Positions 9,040 to 20,200 of a stretch of 64,000 bases of DNA are shown piece after piece. The notes under the pieces are model-generated. The model was not told where the DNA came from. It worked only from the letters and a program-made list of their open reading frames with translations, and searched no databases. Numbering within the stretch: position 1 is the stretch's first letter; each line of letters opens with the position of its first letter. This DNA comes from Isoetes taiwanensis (taxonomy: Eukaryota > Streptophyta > Lycopodiopsida > Isoetales > Isoetaceae). Both the position numbers and the translations under genes were made by a program. The DNA lies in the NCBI GenBank assembly GCA_021234155.1, contig JAJEKV010000317.1, forward strand, positions 126,001 to 190,000. The letters are read 5' to 3'.

Positions 9040-12000
9040 TCATCTTGCAAAAATCGGATACTCGGACTCATGATCATTTCGAAATCGGAGGGCTGGAAAT
9101 CGTTCTTTCGGATTGGCATCACAATGCATGACCAAAGCATCTATTAGAAATTGTCGTCGTGACAGGGCGTATTCATGAGAGAACCATTTAGATGTAATCT
9201 GTGACATCCATAAATAAGGTTAGAAATATTTAAAGGAACATGAGATGCAGTACATACAAGGGAAGGCATACAACTTACTTCCATATCTCTACCAGAGACA
9301 AGAGCTTCAACATATTTGTGCATAAATCCCATCACATACAACCCACATGATGTTAAATCGGCTGCTTTGTGGCACCTCTACTTCTTTGAATCCGATTAAC
9401 ATTATTTCTCTTCATGAAATCGCCTCTAGATACCAATGCCGATCGATGTGGTTAACATTTGTGTGTGCAGCCTACATATCCTTAAATTTAGCGGAACCGA
9501 ATTAGCGAAGAAAAGCAAAGCAACAACTTAAAGTATTACATACCCTTTGATTGCTTTTCGTTCGGTACGCGATAACCCTCGTAAGAGGATTCAAGGCGTG
9601 AATTCACGGTGCGGTGTAGGATCTTGGAATCGGATGGTGCGGCGTAAAACAGCCCGCACAAAATGGTCATTCTCAAGGATAGGTGCAAGGATATGATGGC
9701 ATTTAGCTACCACAATCCCCTTCATCCACGATTTCACTATTTCAATGACATTGGTGATCCTTCAGCTGATTCACCCTTTCTTTTTCTTTGTTGGTAGCTT
9801 CTCTAAACCTTATATAGTTGTAAGGTAAGCGGGGATAAAAAAGATTTTGCTCTTCCACTTTCGAAAAGGCAATGTCTCATACAAGCACTGGATTAGATTA
9901 AGATTAACATTAGAGACAAGGAATCGCAACAAATACAATTTCGGTTACAACGAGGTTATTACGCGCCATAAAGATCCACTAAGCGGCTACTCATTTTAGA
10001 GTTAGTTGCACATAAAATTGCTATGTCGGATGCAACCACTTTCATTTCAGCCCGGCCCGGACGGTTCTTGAATGGCGTGAATGGCGTGAATTCCATAAGT
10101 TTATCCTTGTCATCATTTTGTTGTCGGATCCAAGATGTTAGTGTCATATTAACAATTGATCCATGACAATAAAGCATAAATTGATACCTTCCAATCTCTC
10201 GTTTCCGATGGTTTAGACCCGCAAAGCGAGTAGAATATAATAAGCTCTTGAAGTATAAGTAAGTCAATGTTAGTGTCATATTAACAATTGATCCATGACA
10301 ATAAAGCATAAATTGATACCTTCCAATCTCTGTTTCCGATTGGTTTAGAGACCTGCAAAGCGAGTAAAATATAATAAGCTACTGAAGTATAAGTAAGTCA
10401 ATGTAAGCTAGCAATTACCATTTTGCGTGCGGATGTCCCCGCTTCGGGTTTGCACTCTCTTTTTCAAATTTGTTTTGGCATCGACTTTGACCATAAATTT
10501 AGTCGTTGCCTTGGCTGCAATCTCAAGGCTTCTTCAACATCATCTAGCTCCTTTGAATCGTCGCCAAGTCTCGAAGACAAGAAAGTGCTTCATTCTAATG
10601 TTTTGAAAGCAAGACAAAAAAGAAACACGTGCACCGCCAAAGAACAAGCCTTTTCCTCAACTTGAAAAAAGCGACTTTCAGATTGTTTTCAATGTCGTCA
10701 CCAACATCTTGGTAATTTTATCTCGTAAACACGTCAACGTAAGTTTCAAAATACAAAAAAAAAAAAAAAAATAGAAACCACGAAAAAGGAGAGAGAATTA
10801 CTTTACGGGCTTTCAGCTAGTTGCTCAATAATAGCGGCTCGGCTTCAGCAGGTGGGATCTCTTTTTGGAAAACAACCCTGGCTTTGCAAAATATTGAACA
10901 TTAGTGAACTCTAACTACAACGGATGCAATCTTAATGTAATCGAATGTAATCACCCTACCTTCCACATACCCCCCTGTCTCCAAATCCACGCGATTGCTT
11001 ATGAGTTGTTGCAATTCTCAAAGGTGATGTAGATGTGGATGGACTTCCAACATCGATAGCGGCCGGCATCTTTTTGCCGGGTTCGACAATTGGGATGTCC
11101 GAGAATGGTAAATGCAACCCCTTCTCAATAACATTCTTCTTTTCACCTACAACATGAAATTTTGCTATATTCGGAACTTAAGCATAGTGCGAAACATGAA
11201 TTGTTTTTAGTTTACTGCGGTTTTACTTCTTCCTTTCTTGATACTACCCATGTCTGCATTGACACAATTGGGTGTCAATAAGAAATGTAAACACTTGATT
11301 CAGAATCAAGGGGAGATGTAGAGTAGATAGAAGCAAAATCTGAAGAAAAAACAATCAGATGCAAATCAAAACAGAACAAATGTTAATTACATGCAAGTAG
11401 GTTTTTACTACAGGCAAACTTTCTGCTGATAATGTAATGACAAAATAGAAGTACATTAGTGTACATAGCTATCACAGTGTAAAGGAAAACCAAATACTAA
11501 ATTCAAATGTATTTCAGAACAAAATATTTTATACACCCTATCAAATACATCATTCAGCATTGAATGTAAAGGAAAGTCAAATACCAAATTCATATGCATT
11601 TCTGATCACATGTAAATGCAAAATACGATCAATGCAATACACCCTATTAATACACCACCACAAAAGGAATTCCAGGAAAAGCACTTCATGGCACATGTAA
11701 ATGTAAAATCTGAGGAAGCAAATATATTTCCTCTTTTCTGGTAAAGACAAAACCACGCCAAATCAAATGTTTATGTACATGATGGAAACTAACTACATCT
11801 AAGTACACTCAAACTAATTATGTAATCAAAATAGAAATAGATGTACCTTGGAAGGGATTCCTAAGCAATGTCGCGAGGTCCTGGGACCATAAACAATCAT
11901 GTACACATGTATTGATCGTTGAAACCACGAATATAAGACAAAATAGACAATATGTATGACCACAAAGTGGAGATATTACCATGTCGAGTCAAGGCAATCA

Positions 12001-13068
12001 TTCATTTCTTTGCCAAGTATTGCTTATATGTGAGAATGAAGCGCTCCCGATCCTTGCTGCGGTATGGGGAGCGGGCTGCCGAGGCCTATCGGGTCTGATC
12101 TTTCCAAATGCTTAGTCATCTCCTTTATTCTATTCTCACAGTTGGAATTAACTTCCAAATCCTTGCTGATTTTTTCAATTGCGACTTCTAATTCTTGCAA
12201 ATCAGCCTTTAAACAATCAATGGGAATCATTAGAGCATCTAAGTCAGCAATATAACTTGATTTCTCCTCCTCTAAATGGGATGCCAAAGCCATTTGCACA
12301 TCGGGTTGGCTTCCGCTTGCTTTTAAAACGCCATAATCTTTGAATGCTCACATATTTTTGCATCTTTACTCCAGACAAGTCTTGTCAAGAAGCTCTTATC
12401 ACTCTCATGCTTCAACGAGTTCAATTTCCGTTGTTTTCCTTTTCTCTTTTTAAAGTCTGTATTTCATCAAGCATGGAGGCGAATCTAATGCTCTTGTTTC
12501 CCTCCACCTTTTCATCATTTCAAGCTGCTGCCCCAATTCTACACGAGGGCATACATTTAATAGCTTTAACATTGGAAGACTTTCTGTAGCTAATTACGTC
12601 GGGTCGATTCTTTTTGAGAGCCTTTTGAATGAAGACTTGCACTTGCTTTCACCTCATCCCAATCAATGCTTACTCCTTTGTAATGAAGTGCATATGCTCG
12701 GGCAAAATACAATGGAATGTGATGATTTGCAATATCCCTCCTACAAAAAGCGTGCTCATATTAATACAGAAAAAAAATCATCATCCAACCGGGCTTAATC
12801 TCAGACTCTTGATAACCCCTAACAAAGGGCTTGAACTCCAAACACCCCCGCACTATTTGCACTAGCCACCGAAACATGCTATCAAAATTGTTGCTCCTAA
12901 GTCTGCTCGATGCTTACCTTGTCAAACTCGGGCGGCAAGACCTCCGATCTGAAGAAGACCCACTCTTGAGTTTTGGGATTCTAGTGGGAGACCTTGGCAT
13001 GGGCTTCTGAGGTTTGTTGCGAGGAGATTTCCTTGGAGATGTCTTTGTTCCAAGTCTGTTTCATCATG
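9040..13068 (-). pseudogene. Multi-exon gene with C-terminal Ulp1/C48-like domain
   Basis: Several minus-strand exons can be read with GT/AG borders. The last (9198-9040) begins after CAG, reads ITSKWFSHEYALSRRQF and stops at 9042-9040. The one before ends at donor GTAAGT (9279) with TSCGLYVMGFMHKYVEAL. This fits the catalytic-cysteine box of Ulp1 SUMO proteases, with an HWYLEA segment upstream at the place of the catalytic His. A stop and a frameshift lie between the two boxes. Other segments: about 9544-9772 (ILAPILENDHFVRAVLRRTI, donor GTATGT); 9964-10105; 10803-10875; 10963-11149 (SDIPIVEPGKKMPA); 12024-12340 (coiled coil, LKADLQELEVAIEKISKDLE); 12595-12737 (NHHIPLYFARAYALHYKGVS); 12770-12880; 12918-13066 (probable start MKQTWNKDISKEI). 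Ulp1-like genes of this layout are common cargo of plant DNA transposons. Boundaries are approximate. Confidence 0.6.
10133..10400. repeat. 132-bp tandem duplication
   Basis: Two adjacent copies; GTTAGTGTCATATTAACAAT starts at 10137 and 10269. It lies in an intron of the Ulp1-like gene. Differences between copies include CTCG versus CTG, CCCG versus CCTG and CTCTTG versus CTACTG. Confidence 0.85.
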
Positions 13069-13126
13069 ACCACGGTGCTTGACTCTCACGAAAATGCAAG
13101 CTTTTGGCTATGGAGGTCCTGATCTT

Positions 13127-13250
13127 GGCTATGGAGGTTCGAATATGGATGTCAAGCTTTAGGCTATGGAGATTCGAATATGGATGTCAAGCTTTTCGGC
13201 TATGGAGGTTGAATATGGATGTCAAGCTTTCGGCTATGGAGGTTCGGCGG
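13127..13250. repeat. 35-bp minisatellite, about four copies
   Basis: GGCTATGGAGGTT plus GAATATGGATGTCAAGCTT repeats at 13127, 13162, 13198 and 13232 (spacing 34-36 bp). It lies just upstream of the inferred start of the minus-strand Ulp1-like gene, in its promoter region. Confidence 0.8.
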
Positions 13251-13259
13251 AGGAAGGTT

Positions 13260-13733
13260 GAACAGAGCGCGGGAGGAGAGTTCAAAATTATTTGCCCTAT
13301 TAATGATTCATTCCAAGAATAATAATTTCTGGGGGGGAGGGATTTCCTTACATTTTGAATTACGGGCACTTTTTTTGCCCACCTTTTCATGCTTCTACCC
13401 AACTTCCTTATCAAACGGGATCGAGGACGAAGGTCAAAGAATTATGGCTAAAGAAGAGGCAAGGCCGAGAAAGGACATGCCACAGCATGAAAGAAACGCC
13501 AAATTGGTCAATCCAAGCAGGGAGAAGCCCCTCCCCTGCATGGGTTCAAAGAAAAGAGAATAAGATACTGCTGAGAGAGAAGAGGAAGCACCGATGAGAC
13601 GTTGATGAAGAACCTCGCCTAATATAGCGATCCCCCAACCAGGCATGCGCCGCATGCATGGCGCATGCATGCATGCAAGACATGCATGCTCGCCCCATTC
13701 TAGAATTTCGATCCGATGGCTCGGATCGATGGG
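13260..13733. other. No gene; GCATGC-rich patch at 13640-13692
   Basis: No coding evidence. A cluster of overlapping CATGCA/GCATGC words (13643-13692) is alternating purine-pyrimidine and matches the plant RY element core. It could be regulatory for the Ulp1-like gene, which starts about 600 bp away on the minus strand, or it could be simple sequence. Confidence 0.35.
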
Positions 13734-15095
13734 ATTGTGGGTGCTTGCTTTTACCTTCATCTTGTTTTGATTGCTATTTCTAGTTCGCACAACGATTTAA
13801 GCCAAAGAAGCCATGGACAAAGTATGATAGGGTTTTTTACATTTTTTTTTCTCTGATAACATGGTGTTTCTTCATACTTGGATGCATATTCTTATTTGAA
13901 GTGATAGCAAATATTTATGGAATAATAAAAAAATTAGGTTTGGTGTTTTTGCATGTGCAATGGTCCCCAAATATTACCAAACAAACAATGTAATATCTCA
14001 TTTGTTAGCACCTAAGACTCCATTAACAGTCACATCGTAAGCCCTCTCCGTACATATGGCCACGTCTTCTTGCTAGCATAAGTGGGGATAATATATTGAT
14101 TTAGTAGTTTTGAACGTCATACCAAATTGGCAACATTCCTCCTAGGATATATGACAATTCATTCTCAAACACACGCTACACATAATGGGACTCACACTCA
14201 CCCACTTCATGCACACTAAGTGACTAATGTTGTGTTGAGGGAAATGGTGCATGCCATACTTTATGTGCATTTAACCATTAAAGGTAGCAACTTAACTGAT
14301 ACATCATGCAAAAAAAAAAAAACAATCCCATACAAATATATGCCCCTACTATTACGCGGCAATGTCAGGCACCCATTTTGCATTTTTGTACCCTTTTTTT
14401 TTCCGGGCAAACAAATCCATGCTTCTGCTATGACAGCTCGTTGTGCATCAGATTACTTTGTGTCAAATATGTTGATCAATATATATGCCAAGTGTGGAAA
14501 TATGGAAGCTCCAGAAGTAGTATTCAATGGCATATCTACATGCGATGAAATTTCTTTGAACAGTCTGACTGGGATATGGGTTGTTTCGGGATCACAAGAC
14601 AAAGGCAACCACCTTCGTTGCCATTCTTAATGCATGCAAATGCACCTTGGCTAGAGAATGTGGTAAATTGATGCGGTAAAGATGTGATGGAGGCTTTGTA
14701 TTTAATGTAATGTCTTGTCGGGAGCTTGGAGGATACGCACATGATGCTGGAGGCAAAGAGATGTTGGCATGCTTTTATTAACAGGTCACGTTGTGAAATG
14801 AATGAACAGCTCCCAACATAGGCTCTAATCTCAGGATCATGCAAGTGTTTGACAGTGGAAGATCCAAGACTACTATGAACATAATCAAGTTTTTGCAGAA
14901 TCTGTTTATTTGCAAAATCCTTACCTTATCCTCCCCTTCTTCTGTGTAACTAGCAAATACACCAAAGCAGATTGATCATATGCAAGCCTCTATTATATTA
15001 TCTATTACAGATTTTAAACCCCACAATAAGATCCTTTCGAGACAGTTTAAGAAATGTTCACTTGAATTCCAAAAGTGGGTACTTAAAAAAACCTA
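13734..15095. repeat. Inverted duplication, arm A
   Basis: This stretch is repeated in reverse complement at 59670-63472. Matching parts: 13734-14390 with about 63472-62620, and about 14395-15095 with about 60355-59670. Arm B carries about 2.27 kb extra between those two blocks (a second PPR piece, a TIR element and a Helitron end) and a smaller extra piece near 63000-63170. In arm A the junction is a T run at 14390-14402 followed by the PPR fragment. Confidence 0.85.
14400..14645 (+). pseudogene. PPR protein fragment
   Basis: The frame reads KQIHASAMTARCASDYFVSN, MLINIYAKCGNMEAPEVVF and NGISTCDEISLNSLTGIW, about one and a half P/L/S-type pentatricopeptide repeats. Intact PPR proteins bind organelle RNA in editing, splicing or stability. 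Where arm B at 60.1-60.4 kb reads DEISWNSLTGIW, this copy has SLNSLTG, so it is the more decayed one. No start, no transit peptide and far fewer repeats than a working PPR gene: a duplicated fragment. Confidence 0.8.
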
Positions 15096-15378
15096 CAATG
15101 ATAATGTCTTACTACAGATTCTATCAGGAAAAGAAACCCCAATTCCAGAATTTGAGAAGCAGAAGCCAGAGATCAAATAATCCGGACCCATCCCTAGCTA
15201 GCAGGAAAGAAGCCAAAGAATGGACTGCTCGATTCGAGAAAGAGACAACCTGAAATAAGACGATCAGCTAGGAATCCGTTTAGTTTAGGTGCTTCAAGCC
15301 TGGCTTAAATTGATCAAGAACCCTTCATCTGAATTTCTCAACAAGGCATTCACAGTTGGTTCTGCTATTTTTCTTTTC
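15096..15378. other. No gene recognised
   Basis: Sequence between arm A and the small duplication. A short plus-strand open frame into 15253 is basic and Gln-rich with no family motif. Confidence 0.35.
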
Positions 15379-15500
15379 TAGTTTTCGAAGCACAAACTAC
15401 AACAGTGATAGATGAAAAGCCAATAATGAATTTCCTTTCCAGTTTTCAAAACACAAACTACAACAATGATAGACGAAAAGCCAATAATGAATTTTCCAAA
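15379..15500. repeat. About 60-bp tandem duplication
   Basis: Two adjacent copies sharing CACAAACTACAACA then GATAGA-GAAAAGCCAATAATG. Confidence 0.8.
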
Positions 15501-15556
15501 CTTGGAAGCAATTATGTCTATAAATTAATACAATAACTATGTTGTTAAATTAAGTA

Positions 15557-15586
15557 CTAGTAACAGTGCCCGGCATTGCCTGGCTT
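15557..15586 (-). mobile_element. Helitron 3' end (minus orientation)
   Basis: On the minus strand: hairpin GCCAGGCAATGCCGGGC, then CACTGTTA and CTAG, followed by T. Helitrons end in a GC-rich hairpin a few bases before CTRR and insert between A and T. The body of this element extends rightwards; its 5' end was not found. Confidence 0.7.
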
Positions 15587-15945
15587 TAACAACAATATGG
15601 TATACTGGAATGTTGTGTTAGTGTCATTGTTGCATGAAAACAAAAGATTCATATTGATTTATATAGAATTGTGTTGCATAGCGATTCCAGACATTGAAGT
15701 GCTACATTGATTGAACTCTCTTGAATGCAGAGAAAGTAGGCGCACAATGTGCAATAAAGGATCGAGTGCCTCTTTGGCGTGACCATGCAAGCAACCTAGA
15801 ATTTCTTGCAAAACTTGTAAGCAAGCAAATGGGATTTGTATATCTTTATAGTTGTGTCAATATCAAGTAGTTTTGTGCCATCCAAAATTGGGCCAGTTGA
15901 GACTTGAAGTTGAACGAACAGTTAGACATGTAAAATGGTTTATAT

Positions 15946-16096
15946 TCCAAAGGCTATTTTTGGGTTGCCACTTAAGGACAAACCTTCGCTCGTGTGGTAA
16001 AATGTTTTTTGGGTATATGCTAGTATATACCCAAATAATTTGTATGGCTGGCCTTACTTTACATGATCCATTTGTTGCTTTTTCCGTCTTCTACTC
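15946..16096 (+). repeat. Dispersed repeat, inverted copy at 33755-33930
   Basis: High similarity to the reverse complement of 33755-33930. Both contain a 22-bp near-palindrome with arms GGGTATAT and ATATACCC (16011-16032 here). The copies differ by a T/ATT-run expansion in the 33.8-kb copy. No coding content. Confidence 0.8.
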
Positions 16097-16525
16097 TATA
16101 TCCTGTTATTCTATTTTAGATCTATATTTTATACTTCTTACTACCCCGAGAGAGTGTGAAGAAAAGGTGAATAATGTGTTCAAATATTGCCACATACGTA
16201 TATACTTATGCATTTCATTTTTAAGCTTCATTCCATTTTCAAGCTCTTTTGGATCCATCTTTGTGCAGTGTATTTGACCCATAGATGGAATAGACATTGC
16301 GAGGAAAAACATCTGGGAAAATACTGCAGGCAGCTTGATGGATTTATATCAAAGCACACTATATTCAACTGTTTATCTGCTCACAAACAATGCAACTTAA
16401 CATCAATTACTCAAACAAAGCTATAGATAATCCTTAGATAATTTCTATAGGCTTTTCCCAACCAACCATTGAAAATATAATAAAATTATCCTTTCTGACC
16501 GCCGGAGCCCAAGTGAGACAGAATT
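16097..16525. other. No gene recognised
   Basis: AT-rich spacer before the split LTR. Open frames on both strands lack recognisable motifs. Confidence 0.35.
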
Positions 16526-16651
16526 TGTTTACTTGAAGTTGCTTTCACAGTCCGTTCTGTATATTTCTTCAGTGGATCCTTTGCACGTTCGGTTATTGAC
16601 TGTAACACTGTAGCAAGTCTGACCAATATTCAATCTGCAAAAACAAGATCG
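16526..16651 (-). repeat. Copia A LTR, downstream part (split by CACTA)
   Basis: The minus-strand LTR that starts at 28164 (TGTTAAATATACAG) is cut by the CACTA insertion and appears to resume here, ending with TAAACA near 16526. The total without the insertion would be about 530 bp. The outer end is inferred from the TG...CA rule only. Confidence 0.5.
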
Positions 16652-17220
16652 CACTACAAGGGATAGTCGACGTCCAACGACGTCGCGACGTCGAAGAACG
16701 ACGCGTCGCCGTCGAACATCGACGACATCGCCGTTTTCAACGGCGACATAACGCCGTTCGGCGCCGCTCAATGACGTTCGTATCGGGGCTGGCGGTCGGA
16801 TTGGCCGCGTGGCATGGTATCGGGCCGCTACCGGCAGTTCGGCAGGTCAAAACATCGCCACCGATCGCCGTTGAACGACGCCTCACAGAGCCGACGCGGG
16901 CACATATCCGTTACGCGTGGCTTGGCGACATGCCAGTCGGGTACGCCATGTTACGCGCCATCGCCGACATGGCGCCGTTGAACGGCGACTAAAAATCTGA
17001 CGCGTGACGGTACGCTGCGGGTTTTGCCGACATGCCAGTCGGGCACGCCAAAGTGTCCGCTGACGCCGACATGACGCCGTTTAAATCGACGCCCAGAATA
17101 TCCGGCGTGGCGGCGGTTTTGCCGGTATCGGGTATCGCCCACGCCACGCTATTGTGTCGTGAGCGCCACGTAAACAACGTCGTTTAACGACGCCACTATT
17201 TTTTAAGAAAAAAAAAAAAC
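16652..17220. promoter_or_regulatory. CACTA left subterminal region
   Basis: Dense copies of CGNCGTT-AACGNCG-type motifs, for example near 16730, 16865, 16975 and AACGTCGTTTAACGACGCC at 17174. Very CpG-rich against AT-rich flanks. Such arrays bind the transposase in En/Spm and its relatives. Confidence 0.6.
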
Positions 17221-17240
17221 GCGTCGAAAAAAAAATTTAT

Positions 17241-20200
17241 ACCGACGCCGCTATCGCTTGGAATGCCAAAATTACCCTATGGACTAAGTTACACGGCCGG
17301 GTTTTGCAAAAATCCACACACTTACGCCCTACATTGCAAAGATTCCTTGGCCACCTCCTAGGCCAATTGACTACGAAAGTGTGTTGGACATAAGATAGTT
17401 TGGCGCCGAGAAGGGTGGCCTTCCGCCACAAAACTTGGTCCCTAGGGCAATGTCGACGCTCGAGTCCATTGGCGAGCGAATCACTGATTCAGGAGAGGGA
17501 AAGTTTCCGTCGGAAGTCGCCCGTGGCCGCCGGGAGAGGACTTTTGGGGCAAGCTGCTTAGAGGGTGGTTTTAGGGTCCGGTGCTGCGGGGCCAACACCC
17601 CCTCTACGTCAAGACACTGCCAAAGGTCCTAGTCGAATCGACAAGGATAGAGCCTCCAAACGTAAACCCCTATGAGTTGCGTGTCCTAGCGTGGTTTTGC
17701 GTTTTGGGTGCCGAATTTTTGGTCTTTTGCACTTGGGGCGGGGCGATCACATGCGATTGAGAGCGAAGCAAGGGGAACTGGACGGAATGGAGTTTGGACT
17801 GCATCTCCTCGTTGTGGCGGTTAGAAGTCAAGGCCCCCCTTTTGCAAGTAGCAAGACATTCGTAAATTCGTAATTAATGCATAGTACGGACATAAATTCT
17901 GATTTTTGTCGACTAGCTTCCTAAGTCATCGCCAACATCTGAGGCCAACTTTAAAAAATTTTGGATAAGGTTTAAATCAAGCAGTTTGCATTAGAACAGT
18001 CCGCAGCCTTTGTTGTTGGGAAATAGCACACTTGCCCAAGTCAAATAAGGCGGGAACCTAACCCGTGAGGCGAGCCCCAAAAAGCTTCCCTGACCTTTCT
18101 GGCGGCGCTTTCAGCCGGGGTACGCTATTTACCACACTCCGGATCTCGGTTCCCGTGATCCGTAGTTGAATCCTTTGTTCCGGTGAACCGTCCGGTCGAG
18201 AAGGTCCAAAAATCCAACATCCGGTCCGAGAACATATCAAACCATGAAGCGTCCCGCGACGCGATTGTAGAAACCAAAGTGTTTTGTCGTTCGGACATTA
18301 CGGAGGTTCGAAATGCCGATCCGACTTCGCCACATCGTCAGGAATGCCAAAATTACCCTAGGGACCAAGTTACACCTGGGTTTGCAAAAGAAAGAAACAC
18401 TTACGCCCTACATTGCAAAGATTGGCAGCCCACCTCCTAGGCCAATTGATTCACGAAAGTGCGTTGCACATGAGATAGTTTCGCTTCTTGCCGAGAAGGG
18501 TGGGCTTACGGCCACAAAACTTGGTCCCTAGGGCAATTTCGGCGTGCTCGAGTCCATTGGCGAGAGACAGATCATGGTTCCGGAGAAAGGAAGTTGCGAA
18601 TCCATCGCCGGGGCAACCGGGGAGAGGACTTTTGGGGCAAAGTCGCCCGGAGTGGTTTTAGGGTCAGGTGCTCGGCGTCAACACCCCCTCACGTCAAGAC
18701 GGTGCAAGGTCCTAGTCCGTCGACAAGGATAGAGCCTCAAACGTAAACCCTATGAGTTAGCAGGTTCTGGCGGGGTTTGCGTTTTGGGTGCCGAAGTTTT
18801 GGTCTTTGCACTTGGGGCGTGGCCGATCACATGCGATTGAGAATGCGGAAGCAAGAGGCCCGGCGGAATGGAGTTTGGACTGTACTCCTCCCGTTGTGGC
18901 GGTTAGAAGTCAAGGCCGCTTTTGTAGTAGCAAGACATTAAATAGAAATTCGTAATTAATGCATAGTACGGACTTAAATTCTGATTTTTGTCAGCTAGTT
19001 TCCTAAGTCATCGCCAACATACGGGCCAACTTTCAAAAATTTGGATAAGGTTTAGATCAAAGAGTTTGCATTAGAAGGAACAGGCCGACTGTTGTTGGGC
19101 AGCCGAGCCGAACACTTGCCCAAGTCAAACAAGGCGAGGACCTTGCAAGGCCTCGCGATTAGAGGGGAGAGTCCAGAACCCGGGGCCGAGCCCCAAAAGC
19201 TTCCCAAGGCAGCCTTTCCTGGCGGTGCTCATGGGGCGTGACGCTAAAGACCACACTCCCGGATCTCGGTCCCGTGATCAGACCGTTGAATCCTTTGTTC
19301 AAGGAACCTGGTCTAGAAGGTCCAAAAAATCCAACATCCGTCCGGAGAACATATCAAAGCCAAGCGCCCCGGCGGCGGCATTGTAGAAACCAAAGTGTTT
19401 TGTCGTTCGGACATTGCGAGGGCTCGAAATGGCGATCGACTTCGCCACATCGTCCTAATGCCAAAATTACCCTAGGGACCAAGTTACACGGTCAGTTTTG
19501 CAAAAGAAAGAAAACACTTACGCCCTACATTGCGAAGATTCAGTGACCACCTCCTAGGCCAATTGACGGCCGAATGCGTTGCACATGAGATAGTTTGGGC
19601 CTTCTTCGAGAAGGGGGTGGGCTTCGGCCACAAAACTTGGTCCCTAGGGCAATGTCGCGCCTCGAGTCCATTGGAGAGACAGATCACGATTCGGGAGAGG
19701 AAGTTGCCGGTCCGCCGCGGGGCCTTCGAGAGGAATTTTGGGGCAAGCTGCTTACGGGTGGTTTTAGGGTCCGTGCTCCCGCCAACACCCTCTACGCCAA
19801 GACACGCGCAAGGTCCTAGTCAATCGACAAGGATAGAGCCTCAAACGTAAACCCTATGAGTTGCGAGGTTCTGTGCTGGGGTTTGCGTTTTGGGTGCCGA
19901 GTTTTGGTCTTTTGCACTTGGGACGTGGCCATCACATGCAGTTGAGAAAACGAAGCAAGGGAACCCACGAATGGAGTTTGGACCTGTACTCCCTCCGTTG
20001 TGGCGCTTAGAAGTCAAGGGCGCTTTTGCGGTAGCAAGACATTCTGTAGAATCGTAATTAATGCATAGTAATGCGGACTTAAATTCTGATTTTTGTCGCC
20101 TAGCTTCCTAAGTCATCGCCAACATACGGGCCAACTTTCAAAAATTTTGGATATGGTTTAGATCAAATAGTTTGCACTAGAACGGTCCGGGCAGCCTGTT

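Noticed and set aside
10423-10665. 80-codon plus-strand open frame
   Set aside because: Lies within the minus-strand Ulp1-like gene and shows no motif; the minus strand there reads basic exon-like text (KVDAKTNLKKRVQTRSGD) that fits the gene better.
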